Source: Sinanaerobacter chloroacetimidivorans (lineage in GTDB: Bacteria; Bacillota; Clostridia; Peptostreptococcales; Anaerovoracaceae). From it: DNA of 64,000 bases. A program made the position numbers and the translations under genes. Position 1 is the first letter of the stretch. Each line of letters begins with the position of its first letter. The notes below the pieces were generated by a model. That model worked only from the letters and a program-made list of their open reading frames with translations. It made no database searches and was not told the DNA's origin. Positions 24,459 to 33,341 of this stretch are shown here, one piece after another. Location: positions 204,384 to 268,383 of the forward strand of contig NZ_JAGSND010000005.1 in NCBI RefSeq assembly GCF_018128545.1, read 5' to 3'.

Positions 24459-26296
24459 AACACAGTTAGCCAATTCTTGATAAATTCTTCCGTATAGTCC
24501 CGTACGAATACGTTTTTAGCGATGTAAAGCAGCTTTTTAGGCGGCATTCCGTATCGGATGGTGTAATATAGAAAGAAATCATGGAGGATATAAGGTCCAA
24601 CGGTATCTTCGGTCTTCTGAGCGATCATGCCTTCCTTGTCCGGAGGAAGCAGTTCCGGTGATATAGGAGTATCCATAATATCTTGAAGCGTCTTTTTCAG
24701 CAAGGCGTTGTCCGAACTAAAGCTCTTGTCCTCTTTCTTGCCGGACAGCCGATTCTCCATGACCCATTTGATTACGAATTTTACAAGGGTCTTCGGAACG
24801 CTGCCGTTCACTCCGTACATGGACATATGATCTCCGTTATACGTACTCCAGCCTAATGCTACCTCAGATAAGTCACCCGTACCGATGACCAGGCCTCCTT
24901 CTTTGTTGGCAATATCCATGAGGATCTGGGTTCTCTCTCTTGCCTGTGAATTTTCATAGGTGACATCGTGAACATCGGGATTCTGCCCGATATCTTTAAA
25001 ATGCTGCATCACAGCATCCTTTATCGGAACTTCCCTTACTTCAGCACCGAGGAGCTTCATAATGGTCAGGGCATTGTTATAGGTTTTACCCGTGGTACCG
25101 AATCCGGGCATTGTAACGGCTATGATATCCTGGGGATCCTTACCGATCAGCTTGAAAGTCTCCGCACAAACCAGCAGTGCCAGGGTAGAATCCAACCCTC
25201 CTGAGATTCCCACAACGGCTTTGCTGGATCGGGTATGTTCCATTCTCTTGGCCAGCCCCGAGGATTGAATGCTGAAAATTTCCCTGCAGCGAAGATCAAC
25301 CTTTTCCGGATTGTCGGGCACGAAAGGATTCTGCGGATATTTACGAATCAAGGTATCCTTTTCCGTATCGAAGACTCTGATCGGTGCCAGGGGCACATGA
25401 ATGCAGGCAACTCTGCTGCTGAAGGCAGAAGCGCATTCTTCAAAATTCTGTCCAAAGGTACGTTCGAATTTGATTCTCTCAAAGTCGATATCTCCGTAGG
25501 TAATAGAACTTTTCCTTTCGAAGAGACTGCTTTCCCCCAGTATGGTACCGTTTTCTGCGATGATCCTATGTCCGCCAAAGACCAGATCTGTTGAAGACTC
25601 ATGAACGCCGCAGGAGGCATAAACATAACCGCAGATATTTTTTGCACTTTCCTGTAAAACAAGGTTGTTGCGGTATTCCGACTTGGCTACGGTTTCATTG
25701 CTTGCAGAAGCGTTCAGGAGAATATGAGCACCGTTTAAAGCAAGGTGTGTCCCAGGCGTGATGGGAACCCAGAGATCTTCACAGATTTCGATTCCCAACT
25801 TCAATTCATTTTCTTCATCATGGAAGATGAGCTGGCCGAAGGGGATCTCCTGACCGAAAAGGCGTACGGATTTGATACTTTCTATAATGCGAATGCCTGA
25901 TGCAAACCATCTGGCCTCATAAAATTCTTTGGCGTTTGGAATAAACATTTTTGGAACAATGCCCATAATATTTCCGCCCTGGATGAGAGCCGCACAATTA
26001 TATAAATTATTTTCCAGGCGCAGGTAAAATCCGGCGACTACCACAGCGGTATGTTTTTTCGAGTATTCTGCTATTTTTTTTAAACCCTCCAGGTTTTTTG
26101 CATAAAGAAATTCCTGATAAAACAGATCTGCACAGGTATAGCCTGTAATGCAAAGTTCAGGAAAGAGGATGACGCCGGCTCCGTGTTTTACTGCTTCTTT
26201 GGTGCATTTGATCATTTGTTCTGTATTAAATTCCGTATTGGCCACCTTCAGCTCCGGTGTAACGGCAGCAATACGAACAATTCCAATTTTACTCAT
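24314..26296 (-). CDS. nadE: Glutamine-dependent NAD(+) synthetase
   Basis: 660 residues from the ATG at 26296, after GGAGGGTAATCAAG. The N-terminal nitrilase-type glutaminase (about 1-300) has Glu in LFPELCITGY, Lys in PKMFIPN and the nucleophile Cys in GIEICEDLWV. The C-terminal synthetase has the ATP P-loop VGISGGLDSTLALL and the conserved end RSCIPDGPKVGSVSLSPRGD. It makes NAD from nicotinic acid adenine dinucleotide, ATP and glutamine. Full length and intact; its 3' end is shared in antisense with the esterase gene. Confidence 0.96.
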   Translation of the reverse strand: MSKIGIVRIAAVTPELKVANTEFNTEQMIKCTKEAVKHGAGVILFPELCITGYTCADLFYQEFLYAKNLEGLKKIAEYSKKHTAVVVAGFYLRLENNLYNCAALIQGGNIMGIVPKMFIPNAKEFYEARWFASGIRIIESIKSVRLFGQEIPFGQLIFHDEENELKLGIEICEDLWVPITPGTHLALNGAHILLNASASNETVAKSEYRNNLVLQESAKNICGYVYASCGVHESSTDLVFGGHRIIAENGTILGESSLFERKSSITYGDIDFERIKFERTFGQNFEECASAFSSRVACIHVPLAPIRVFDTEKDTLIRKYPQNPFVPDNPEKVDLRCREIFSIQSSGLAKRMEHTRSSKAVVGISGGLDSTLALLVCAETFKLIGKDPQDIIAVTMPGFGTTGKTYNNALTIMKLLGAEVREVPIKDAVMQHFKDIGQNPDVHDVTYENSQARERTQILMDIANKEGGLVIGTGDLSEVALGWSTYNGDHMSMYGVNGSVPKTLVKFVIKWVMENRLSGKKEDKSFSSDNALLKKTLQDIMDTPISPELLPPDKEGMIAQKTEDTVGPYILHDFFLYYTIRYGMPPKKLLYIAKNVFVRDYTEEFIKNWLTVFYRRFFSQQFKRSCIPDGPKVGSVSLSPRGDWRMPSDADSNLWIEALK

Positions 26297-26383
26297 CTTG
26301 ATTACCCTCCATTTACTATCCATATTATATACAAAAGAAATAGAAAATAAAAGGAAATTCCTCTTGGAAAAGCAGGGTCCGGA

Positions 26384-26413
26384 TTGACAATACATTACAT
26401 TGCGTGCTATTAT
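26384..26413 (+). promoter_or_regulatory. Upstream promoter of the yhaM-like gene
   Basis: TTGACA, 18 nt, TATTAT. Confidence 0.45.
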
Positions 26414-26494
26414 TGTAAATAAATGGAAAATGGCATTAAGGTACGATGGAAAATAACATCGAGGTGCAAAAGGCTGGGCGGCAGGTATTAGATA

Positions 26495-26524
26495 TTGATA
26501 GATCAAGACAAAATAGTATATAAT
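26495..26524 (+). promoter_or_regulatory. Proximal promoter of the yhaM-like gene
   Basis: TTGATA, 18 nt, TATAAT, 37 nt before the start codon. Confidence 0.5.
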
Positions 26525-26560
26525 GGTTGTAATCCAAGTATGGAAAGGGGATACTGAAAA

Positions 26561-27520
26561 ATGAAAGAATACTACATAGGTCGATTTCGAACCGATGATG
26601 AAATACAGGATTTTTTTCTGGTAAAGTCAATCGCCATTAAGATTGGTTCCAATAAGAAGCAATACTTAGATTTGATGCTAGGTGACAGTACCGGAGAAAT
26701 AGCGGCAAAAAAGTGGGATGTCGCGGATACGGAACTGCCGTCGCTCAACGAGATCCAGGATGGCGATGTGATTAAAATCAAAGCCAATGTGACGGAATGG
26801 AACGGCATGAGACAGTTAAGAGTGCTGAAACTGAGAAAAGCAGTGGCCACAGATGATATTGATCTGATGGATTTTATCAAATCCGCACCTGAGAAAGCCG
26901 AAGACATGTATGCCTTTATTTATAACAAGGCAGCAGGCATGGGGGATGAGGATCTCAGGAAGCTTTGCATTCGGATTCTGGAGGATAATAAAGAGAAGCT
27001 TATGTATTACCCTGCAGCTGCAAAAAATCACCATGCGGAGCTGGCAGGGCTTCTCTATCATATAAAACGGATGCTGATGACAGCCGAACGTATTTGCCAG
27101 GTTTACACCAATTTAAACGGGGACTTGGTGATGACCGGAGTCATCATTCATGACATAGAAAAGCTGAATGAAATTGAGGCGGATGTTTTGGGCATGGCTT
27201 CGGGATATTCCTTTGAAGGCCAAATGCTGGGTCATCTGGTGCAAGGGATTAAGGTTATCGACAGATTGACCGAGGAGTTGAAGATCGACAAAGAAAAGGC
27301 CATCATGCTGGAACATATGATTCTGTCCCATCATTATGAGCCCGACTTTGGCAGCCCCAAAAAACCGTTATTCCCGGAAGCAGAAATTCTGCATTATTTG
27401 GATATGATAGATGCTAGAATGTATGACATGCAGGAAGCCCTGGATGCAACAGAGCCGGGAGGATTTTCCGACAGAGTCTGGACGTTGGATAACCGAAAGC
27501 TCTATAAGCCAAAGAATTAA
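26561..27520 (+). CDS. yhaM: YhaM-type 3'-5' exoribonuclease
   Basis: 319 residues. An N-terminal OB-fold nucleic-acid-binding domain (about 10-95, DLMLGDSTGEIAAKKWD) is followed by an HD domain with metal ligands in AKNHHAELAGLLYHI, IIHDIEKL, MLEHMILSHHYEP and LHYLDMIDARM. This order and length fit YhaM, which trims RNA and single-stranded DNA ends. AAAGGGGATACTGAAA precedes the ATG. First gene of a housekeeping run with CCA transferase, RecD2 and ComF. Confidence 0.9.
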   Translation: MKEYYIGRFRTDDEIQDFFLVKSIAIKIGSNKKQYLDLMLGDSTGEIAAKKWDVADTELPSLNEIQDGDVIKIKANVTEWNGMRQLRVLKLRKAVATDDIDLMDFIKSAPEKAEDMYAFIYNKAAGMGDEDLRKLCIRILEDNKEKLMYYPAAAKNHHAELAGLLYHIKRMLMTAERICQVYTNLNGDLVMTGVIIHDIEKLNEIEADVLGMASGYSFEGQMLGHLVQGIKVIDRLTEELKIDKEKAIMLEHMILSHHYEPDFGSPKKPLFPEAEILHYLDMIDARMYDMQEALDATEPGGFSDRVWTLDNRKLYKPKN

Positions 27521-27574
27521 ATTGCTGCAAAGGGAGCAATGAAAAGAAATGAATGATACCTTGGAGGTTGTAGG

Positions 27575-28855
27575 ATGATAAAACTGCCGAAGGAAGTGAA
27601 TAAAATCTTAAGGACCATAGAAAGTGCAGGATTTGAAGCTTATGTGGTAGGGGGCAGTCTGAGAGATACACTGCTGGCAAAAGAACCGGAAGACTGGGAT
27701 ATTGCAACGTCGGCTCCGATGGATAAAATTCTGGAGCTCTTTCCGGATGCCCATGTTATAGGAGAAAAATTCGGAGTGGTGAGGATTCGGGAAGGAAATA
27801 TTACCGCCGATACTGCAGCTTTCCGAATAGACGGGCAATACTCGGACTTCAGAAGGCCGGATGGAGTGATCTTCACCGCAAACATCGAGGAAGACCTGAG
27901 CCGCAGAGATTTTACCATCAACGCCATGGCAGGCCACCCGGAAGGAGGCATATTGGATCTCTTTCAAGGAAGAGAGGATTTAAAATTGCGGCTTGTCAGA
28001 GCCGTCGGCGATCCTGCCGTAAGGTTTGAAGAGGATCCTTTGAGAATGCTCAGAGGCATTCGATTTGCCGCACAGCTGGATTTTGATCTTGACAGGAACA
28101 CCTTTGAAGCGATGAAGGGCAAGGCTTCCTTGTTGTCCAAGGTCAGCACGGAACGGATACGGGAAGAATTCCTGAAAATCATAACGGCAAAGAACAGCAG
28201 CAAAGGCTTGAAAATGTGCATGGCTTCCGGTCTTCTACCGGAAATTCTGGGAGAGGAATGCTTCCGAAATGCCGGCAAATCGGAGCTGAGGGCTTTGACG
28301 GAGCTTGCAGAAAATATAGACAGGGCAAAGATCGATACGGAGTACCGAATCGGACTGGTCTATCTTTGCTTTGAAAAAGACAGAGCCCTGAAAGCCATAG
28401 AAAAAATGAAGTTTGACAAAGAAACGGAAAAAATGCTCCGGAATGCTCTTTGCCATCTGGAGGATTTATCTTTCATCAATAACCGAATAGAGCTGAAACA
28501 GTTTATCTGTAAAATGGGACTCGAACAATACGAGTACTTGGAGAATCTGTCCAAGCAGCAGCGAAAGGTTTACGACTTCAATGAATACAAGATCAGAAAC
28601 AGAATGATTATATTTGAAGATATCATGAAATTTAAAGAACCGATTTTTATTGAAGATCTGGCTGTTACAGGTCGTGATCTTATAGAAATGGGCATGAAAG
28701 AGGGAGAAGAGATCGGCAAAATGCTCAGAATGCTCCTTGATGTCGTTCATAAAAATCCTTCTGTAAACAATCAAAAAGATCTCCTCAGAAAAGCAAAGGA
28801 GTTTAACAGAAATCCCATAAGCGCATGGCTGAGAGGAGTAAGATGGTACAAATAA
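27575..28855 (+). CDS. cca: CCA tRNA nucleotidyltransferase
   Basis: 426 residues. The class II polymerase beta-like head has VVGGSLRDTLL, the catalytic DxD in EDWDIAT and the DLSRRDFTINAMA motif. The neck region (RFEEDPLRMLRGIRFAAQL) has the ribose-recognising and templating residues. It adds or repairs the 3' CCA of tRNAs. The C-terminal half is divergent and appears to lack a complete HD phosphohydrolase motif. The end overlaps the start of recD2 by 13 nt. Confidence 0.94.
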   Translation: MIKLPKEVNKILRTIESAGFEAYVVGGSLRDTLLAKEPEDWDIATSAPMDKILELFPDAHVIGEKFGVVRIREGNITADTAAFRIDGQYSDFRRPDGVIFTANIEEDLSRRDFTINAMAGHPEGGILDLFQGREDLKLRLVRAVGDPAVRFEEDPLRMLRGIRFAAQLDFDLDRNTFEAMKGKASLLSKVSTERIREEFLKIITAKNSSKGLKMCMASGLLPEILGEECFRNAGKSELRALTELAENIDRAKIDTEYRIGLVYLCFEKDRALKAIEKMKFDKETEKMLRNALCHLEDLSFINNRIELKQFICKMGLEQYEYLENLSKQQRKVYDFNEYKIRNRMIIFEDIMKFKEPIFIEDLAVTGRDLIEMGMKEGEEIGKMLRMLLDVVHKNPSVNNQKDLLRKAKEFNRNPISAWLRGVRWYK

Positions 28856-31074
28856 AAGGAACCCTGTCAGAAATCATCTATCATAATAAAGAAAATTTTT
28901 ATACCATTGCAATCTGTGAAAATGAAGAAGAGCAGTTTACCGTTGTGGGGAATCTCCCGTCCGTAGAAAGAGGAAGAGCCTTTACCTTTGACGGTACCTG
29001 GCAGACGCATCCTACCTACGGAGAGCAGTTTCGCTTTACGGAATACAAAGAAGAAATGCCCAACTCCAAAGAAGGCATAGAAAGCTTTCTTTCATCGGGT
29101 CTGCTGAAGGGTATCGGAAAAAAGACGGCTGCTGCCATCGTCAAACGCTTTGGCGAAGAGACCTTTGACATCATTGAACGCTCGCCCGGACGCCTCTCTG
29201 AGGTGGAAGGAATCGGTGAGAAGAAGGCCGCTTCCATTGCAGAGGCTTTTCGAAACCATAAAGAATTTGCGGAAATCACGCTCTTCTTTCAGCAATTTGG
29301 CATTTCGCCGGGGTATGCCATGAAGCTTTACAAAGTCTATGGCGCTGATACGATAGAAGCGGTAAAGGCGAATCCCTATCAACTGGTTGATGACATCTTT
29401 GGTATCGGCTTCAAAAAAGCCGATAAAATAGCCGAGAAAATGGGCATTGGGAAAGACTCGGAATACAGGATTCAGAGCGGGATTCAATATTCCCTGTGGC
29501 TCTATGTCAATGAGGGTCATACCTTTGTTCCTCAAAAGTACTTTTGTGAAAATACGGCACAGATGCTGGAGGTAGGGGCAGAACAGGTCTATGAAGCGCT
29601 CGTTGGACTGGCCTTTTCCGGTGACATACAGGTTGAAACGTTAGAGGGCAGGGGGGTTGTATTTCTTGCCCCTTATTATGCGGCGGAGCAAAACGTATGC
29701 AGGTGCTTACTCAAGCTTAACAATGCACCGATGAAGCCCATCAGCTCCAATGTGGATCAGCTGATAACGGCAACCGAAATCGAAACGGGCATTACCTTGT
29801 CAGAAAATCAGAAATTTGCCGTAAAAGCTTCCTTGCAGAATGGTGTTTCCGTTATTACAGGCGGGCCCGGTACGGGAAAAACCACGATTATCAATACCAT
29901 TATGAAGATCTTTGACCACAGCGGGTTTACCACAGCCATTGCCGCACCCACAGGAAGAGCGGCCAAAAGAATTACGGAGACCTCCGGCTATGAGGCTTCC
30001 ACCATACATAGGCTTTTGGAATATTATTATTCCGAGGGAGAGGATACCATGCGTTTCGGAAAGAATGCGGAAGATCCTCTGGTGTACGATGCCATTATTA
30101 TCGATGAAGCCTCCATGATCGATATTCTTCTCATGAACGGCCTCGTGAATGCCATCGCTCCCGGTACCAGACTCATCGTGGTAGGAGATGCGGATCAGCT
30201 TCCTTCCGTTGGAGCGGGAAACGTACTGAGGGATATGATTAACAGTGAAATCATCTATTCCGTTAAACTGACGGAAATTTTCAGACAGGCCAAGGAGAGC
30301 CTTATCGTAGTCAATGCCCATAAAATAAATAAAGGCGAATATCCCGACTGCAATGAAAAGGACAAGGATTTCTTTTTCCTTCGGAGAAGCAGTGAAAAGG
30401 AAATGCTTGAAACCATAAAAGTGCTCTGCGCCAAGCGGCTTCCGGATTACTATCAGGGCTGTGATGCCATCAAGGACATGCAGGTGCTGACACCGGTCAG
30501 AAAAGGGCTGCTGGGAAGCATGAATCTGAACAAGGAGCTGCAGAAAATCCTGAATCCCCCCGCTCCGGACCTTGTGGAAAAAACCTTTGGAGATCGAATC
30601 TTCCGGGAGAAGGACAAGGTGATGCAGATTAAAAATAATTATCAGATGGAGTGGAAAAAACTTGAAAACTTCACGGAAGGTCAGGGGATTTTTAATGGTG
30701 ACGTGGGTTATATCGATACCATCGATCTGGAATTCAATGAGTTGACCGTAGTCTTTGACGATAACCGATATGTGAAATACGATTTTACCCAGTTGGACGA
30801 GCTGGAGCTTGCTTATGCTGTCACAGTTCATAAAAGCCAGGGCAGTGAGTTTCCTATCGTCATTATGCCGGTATCCTGGTTTCCTCCTATGCTGGCTACC
30901 AGAAATCTGCTCTATACCGCTGTGACAAGAGGCAAGCGGGCAGTAATCCTGGTAGGCTCGGAAAATAAAATGCATGGAATGGTGGAAAACAACCGAATTA
31001 CGGAACGCTATTCCGGACTGGCTGTCAGGCTGAAAAGCTTTCTGAATGACAGTGGACTGGGGATGCTGCCATGA
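28843..31074 (+). CDS. recD2: RecD2-type ATP-dependent DNA helicase
   Basis: 743 residues from the ATG at 28843 (GAGAGGAG five nt upstream), inside the cca gene. An N-terminal OB-like region is followed by helix-hairpin-helix repeats (LLKGIGKKTAAAIV; VEGIGEKKAA; FGIGFKKADKIAE). The SF1B helicase core has Walker A in ITGGPGTGKTTI, Walker B IIIDEASMID, QLPSVGAGN, and the C-terminal VTVHKSQGSEFPIV. RecD2 acts outside RecBCD, in mismatch-associated and replication-fork DNA repair. No recB or recC is nearby. Confidence 0.95.
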   Translation: MVQIKGTLSEIIYHNKENFYTIAICENEEEQFTVVGNLPSVERGRAFTFDGTWQTHPTYGEQFRFTEYKEEMPNSKEGIESFLSSGLLKGIGKKTAAAIVKRFGEETFDIIERSPGRLSEVEGIGEKKAASIAEAFRNHKEFAEITLFFQQFGISPGYAMKLYKVYGADTIEAVKANPYQLVDDIFGIGFKKADKIAEKMGIGKDSEYRIQSGIQYSLWLYVNEGHTFVPQKYFCENTAQMLEVGAEQVYEALVGLAFSGDIQVETLEGRGVVFLAPYYAAEQNVCRCLLKLNNAPMKPISSNVDQLITATEIETGITLSENQKFAVKASLQNGVSVITGGPGTGKTTIINTIMKIFDHSGFTTAIAAPTGRAAKRITETSGYEASTIHRLLEYYYSEGEDTMRFGKNAEDPLVYDAIIIDEASMIDILLMNGLVNAIAPGTRLIVVGDADQLPSVGAGNVLRDMINSEIIYSVKLTEIFRQAKESLIVVNAHKINKGEYPDCNEKDKDFFFLRRSSEKEMLETIKVLCAKRLPDYYQGCDAIKDMQVLTPVRKGLLGSMNLNKELQKILNPPAPDLVEKTFGDRIFREKDKVMQIKNNYQMEWKKLENFTEGQGIFNGDVGYIDTIDLEFNELTVVFDDNRYVKYDFTQLDELELAYAVTVHKSQGSEFPIVIMPVSWFPPMLATRNLLYTAVTRGKRAVILVGSENKMHGMVENNRITERYSGLAVRLKSFLNDSGLGMLP

Positions 31075-31856
31075 TAAAGCGGATTACCGATTCCTCAGCC
31101 GCTTCTCCAGGGGCGCTTTGCCGTTTATTATGGGAAAGCATGTTGGAACTTCTTTACCCTTCCAACATTTATTGCATCTGCTGTGATAACCTCATAGATG
31201 ACAGCAGACCTTATTCTCTTTGTGATGATTGTCTAACGAATCTGCACTGGGCAAATGAGCGAACCTGCCGCTGCTGCGGCAAGATCCTCAAGGAAGGATA
31301 TCGTTGGGATATCTGTACCGATTGCAGCTCTGCAAGCCACAGCTTTGAAAAAGGCTTCGCCTGCACGGAATACGGCGGGGCGGAAAAAAATATGCTGCTG
31401 CGGTTTAAATTTAAAGAAAAGGCATATTATGGGGAAAAACTGGCAGAGATTATGTTTGACCGAATTCAGCCGGAGGAATTGGACGTGGATTTGATTCTGC
31501 CTGTTCCCATGCACAAAAGAAAAGAAAAAAGGAGAGGATACAATCAAGCTGCCATATTGGCTTATCATTTATCCAGGTATATGAAAATCCCGTTTCGAAA
31601 GAATATTCTGCTGCGCAGCCGGGAGACCATGCCGATGAAGGGTTTAGGAGCAGTGGAAAGAAGAGCCAATATAGAAAATGCCTTTACTGTTTCCCGGGGA
31701 TGGGATACAATAATAAAAAATAAAAAGATTCTCTTGGTGGATGATATTTATACGACCGGAAGTACTGCCGACGCCTGTGCTGACGTGCTGCTGGCAGCAG
31801 GAGCCCTTAGGGTTTACGTTCTGGTCTTTGCCGCGGGGGCAAACAGAACCGTATAG
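31071..31856 (+). CDS. comF: ComF-family phosphoribosyltransferase-like protein
   Basis: 261 residues. An N-terminal zinc ribbon has CICCDNL, CDDC, CRCCGK and CTDC pairs (about residues 26-90). A PRTase domain follows, with the PRPP loop ILLVDDIYTTGSTADAC (about residue 220). ComF proteins link to DNA uptake and recombination in Firmicutes; the reaction is unclear. ATGA overlap of 4 nt with recD2. Followed by the raiA-type RNA and hpf, a common order in Clostridia. Confidence 0.93.
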   Translation: MIKRITDSSAASPGALCRLLWESMLELLYPSNIYCICCDNLIDDSRPYSLCDDCLTNLHWANERTCRCCGKILKEGYRWDICTDCSSASHSFEKGFACTEYGGAEKNMLLRFKFKEKAYYGEKLAEIMFDRIQPEELDVDLILPVPMHKRKEKRRGYNQAAILAYHLSRYMKIPFRKNILLRSRETMPMKGLGAVERRANIENAFTVSRGWDTIIKNKKILLVDDIYTTGSTADACADVLLAAGALRVYVLVFAAGANRTV

Positions 31857-31885
31857 AGGAATGAAAAATCCACTTAAAACAATAA

Positions 31886-32088
31886 AATCAGATATTGGAG
31901 TTGCTTGGGTCTGTGGTTGAAAGTCCAGGCTAGTTACGGGCAAAGGGACCCACGTAAGCTGGTCCGCAAGGCGGCAGTGATCATGGCGTAGCTTAGATGT
32001 AAGTCCTTTGGTAAAAACCAAAAGGCAGGTGTGGGGGCAAAGACCAGGTCAGTCAGGCGATTCCAATATCTGATTTTTTTTATTTTTT
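31886..32088 (+). ncRNA. raiA-type structured noncoding RNA
   Basis: A unit of about 200 nt closed by a perfect 14-bp helix (AATCAGATATTGGA at 31886-31899 with its complement at 32062-32075) that runs straight into a long T tract, so it carries its own terminator. Inside are several internal helices, for example GGGTC with GACCC and the CCAAAAGG-type hairpin near 32020. No ORF crosses it. Size, terminal helix and position between comF and hpf (raiA) fit the raiA motif RNA of Clostridia. The family assignment is from position and general shape, not a covariance search. Confidence 0.78.
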
Positions 32089-32099
32089 TAATTGATTTC

Positions 32100-32521
32100 C
32101 TTGATTTGAAGATGCCGTCTTGGGATCCCGTTTGGCAAACGGAAAAATTTATCCACAACCCGTAAAATAACCCATTTGCTGATTTATAATATTTCTAAAA
32201 TTTGGGCACAATAGTTGCAAAGGGATTATAATATGGAGTAAACGTTGAAAAATACAAAGATTTCGAAATCCACTCCGTCATTTGCCTTACAGAAAATATG
32301 GATTTTTATCCAAAAGAATATCCACTATCAGAACCTTGGATTTTCAATTATGCACAGACTTATCCACAATATCAACAGTCAAGATATCTACAACAAACAA
32401 GTAAAACTTACAGAATAAAATTTATGAAAGAAAAAAGGAAAGGGATAGGTTTTGTAGTATAAAATAGTGGTATAAATAACCTAGATGGAGTTATTTTATT
32501 AAGCAATAGGGGGTGCACGTA
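32100..32521. promoter_or_regulatory. AT-rich gap with DnaA boxes before hpf
   Basis: No gene in about 430 nt. Perfect DnaA boxes TTATCCACA lie at 32149-32157 and 32360-32368, and TTATGCACA (fits TTATNCACA) at 32348-32356, 12 nt from the latter. A one-mismatch TTATCCAAA is at 32306-32314. A TATAAT at 32227 and AT-rich tracts near 32450-32480 are possible hpf promoters. The layout suggests DnaA control or DnaA titration. Confidence 0.55.
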
Positions 32522-33052
32522 ATGAAAGTTATTATTACAAGCAAAAATTTTAATGCCAGTGACCATCTGAAACAAACCATTGAAACAAAGTTTGACCGGC
32601 TGGGAAAGTACTTCTCCAATGACATCGTAGCCAATGTTACGCTGACAATGGAAAAGGGCAGGCAAACAATCGAGGCTACCATCAATGCGAAGGGGACCAT
32701 CTTCAGAGCCGAGGAAACGAACAACGATGCTTACAATGGTGTGGACAGAGTGGTGGAAAAATTGTCCTCCCAAATGTCGCGATTTAAAACCAAATTACAG
32801 CGTAAACACAAAGATCATAAGGAATTTCTATTTGCAGAGGTTCCCGATGCTGCCGTTGAGGAAGCAGATGAAATGCGTGTGGTAAAAACCAAAAAATTCG
32901 ACCTTTTGCCGATGTCTGTGGACGAGGCCATTATGCAGATGGAACTTTTGGAACACAATTTCTTTGTTTTTCTCAATATGGAGTCTGACAGTGTCAATGT
33001 AGTTTACAAACGAAAAGACAATACCTACGGTTTGCTGGAAACACATTATTAG
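32522..33052 (+). CDS. hpf: Long-form ribosome hibernation-promoting factor
   Basis: 176 residues from the ATG at 32522, with AGGGGG upstream; a GTG nine nt earlier is also in frame. The N-terminal RaiA/YfiA domain (about 1-100, KVIITSKNFNASDHLKQTIE) binds the small-subunit decoding region. The C-terminal dimerisation domain (about 120-176; KTKKFDLLPMSVDEAIMQME, HNFFVFLNMES, VVYKRKDNTYGLLE) joins two 70S ribosomes into inactive 100S dimers. Preceded by the raiA-type RNA and DnaA-box region; followed by a terminator, so it is probably a single-gene unit. Confidence 0.96.
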   Translation: MKVIITSKNFNASDHLKQTIETKFDRLGKYFSNDIVANVTLTMEKGRQTIEATINAKGTIFRAEETNNDAYNGVDRVVEKLSSQMSRFKTKLQRKHKDHKEFLFAEVPDAAVEEADEMRVVKTKKFDLLPMSVDEAIMQMELLEHNFFVFLNMESDSVNVVYKRKDNTYGLLETHY

Positions 33053-33149
33053 GATGGTTATCACAACAGAAAGATATGAATCAGAGATTTGTGGTTTCCC
33101 AGCATAAGTTCGCCGTTTAATTTGTTACACAAATTAAGCAAGCTGATAT

Positions 33150-33182
33150 AGGAGACGGCTTCTAAAACCCCGTCTCCTTTTT
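33150..33182 (+). terminator. Terminator of hpf
   Basis: AGGAGACGG / CCGTCTCCT stem followed by TTTTTG. Confidence 0.88.
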
Positions 33183-33205
33183 GTTTCTCTTTCTTTTAAA
33201 ATCTA

Positions 33206-33234
33206 TTGAAAATCCTCATTTTATTAGGTACAAT
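33206..33234 (+). promoter_or_regulatory. Promoter of the cdaA-cdaR-glmM-glmS operon
   Basis: TTGAAA, 17 nt, TACAAT. Confidence 0.7.
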
Positions 33235-33341
33235 GAGTAGTGAATGTGAAACAAAAGAAAAATGCAATAAAGAAGCAATTTTTAAGGCATTTTTGTTTTG
33301 TTTGCATCACTAAGTGATTCGTTATAAGGGAGAAGAGATCT

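Noticed and set aside
29800..30975. 391-residue ORF on the minus strand
   Set aside because: Lies fully antisense to recD2, whose helicase motifs are intact; no ribosome site and low-complexity histidine/phenylalanine-rich translation.
32100..32521. Replication origin
   Set aside because: DnaA boxes are present but there are no dnaA, dnaN, rpmH or gyrase genes nearby; more likely a regulatory or titration site.
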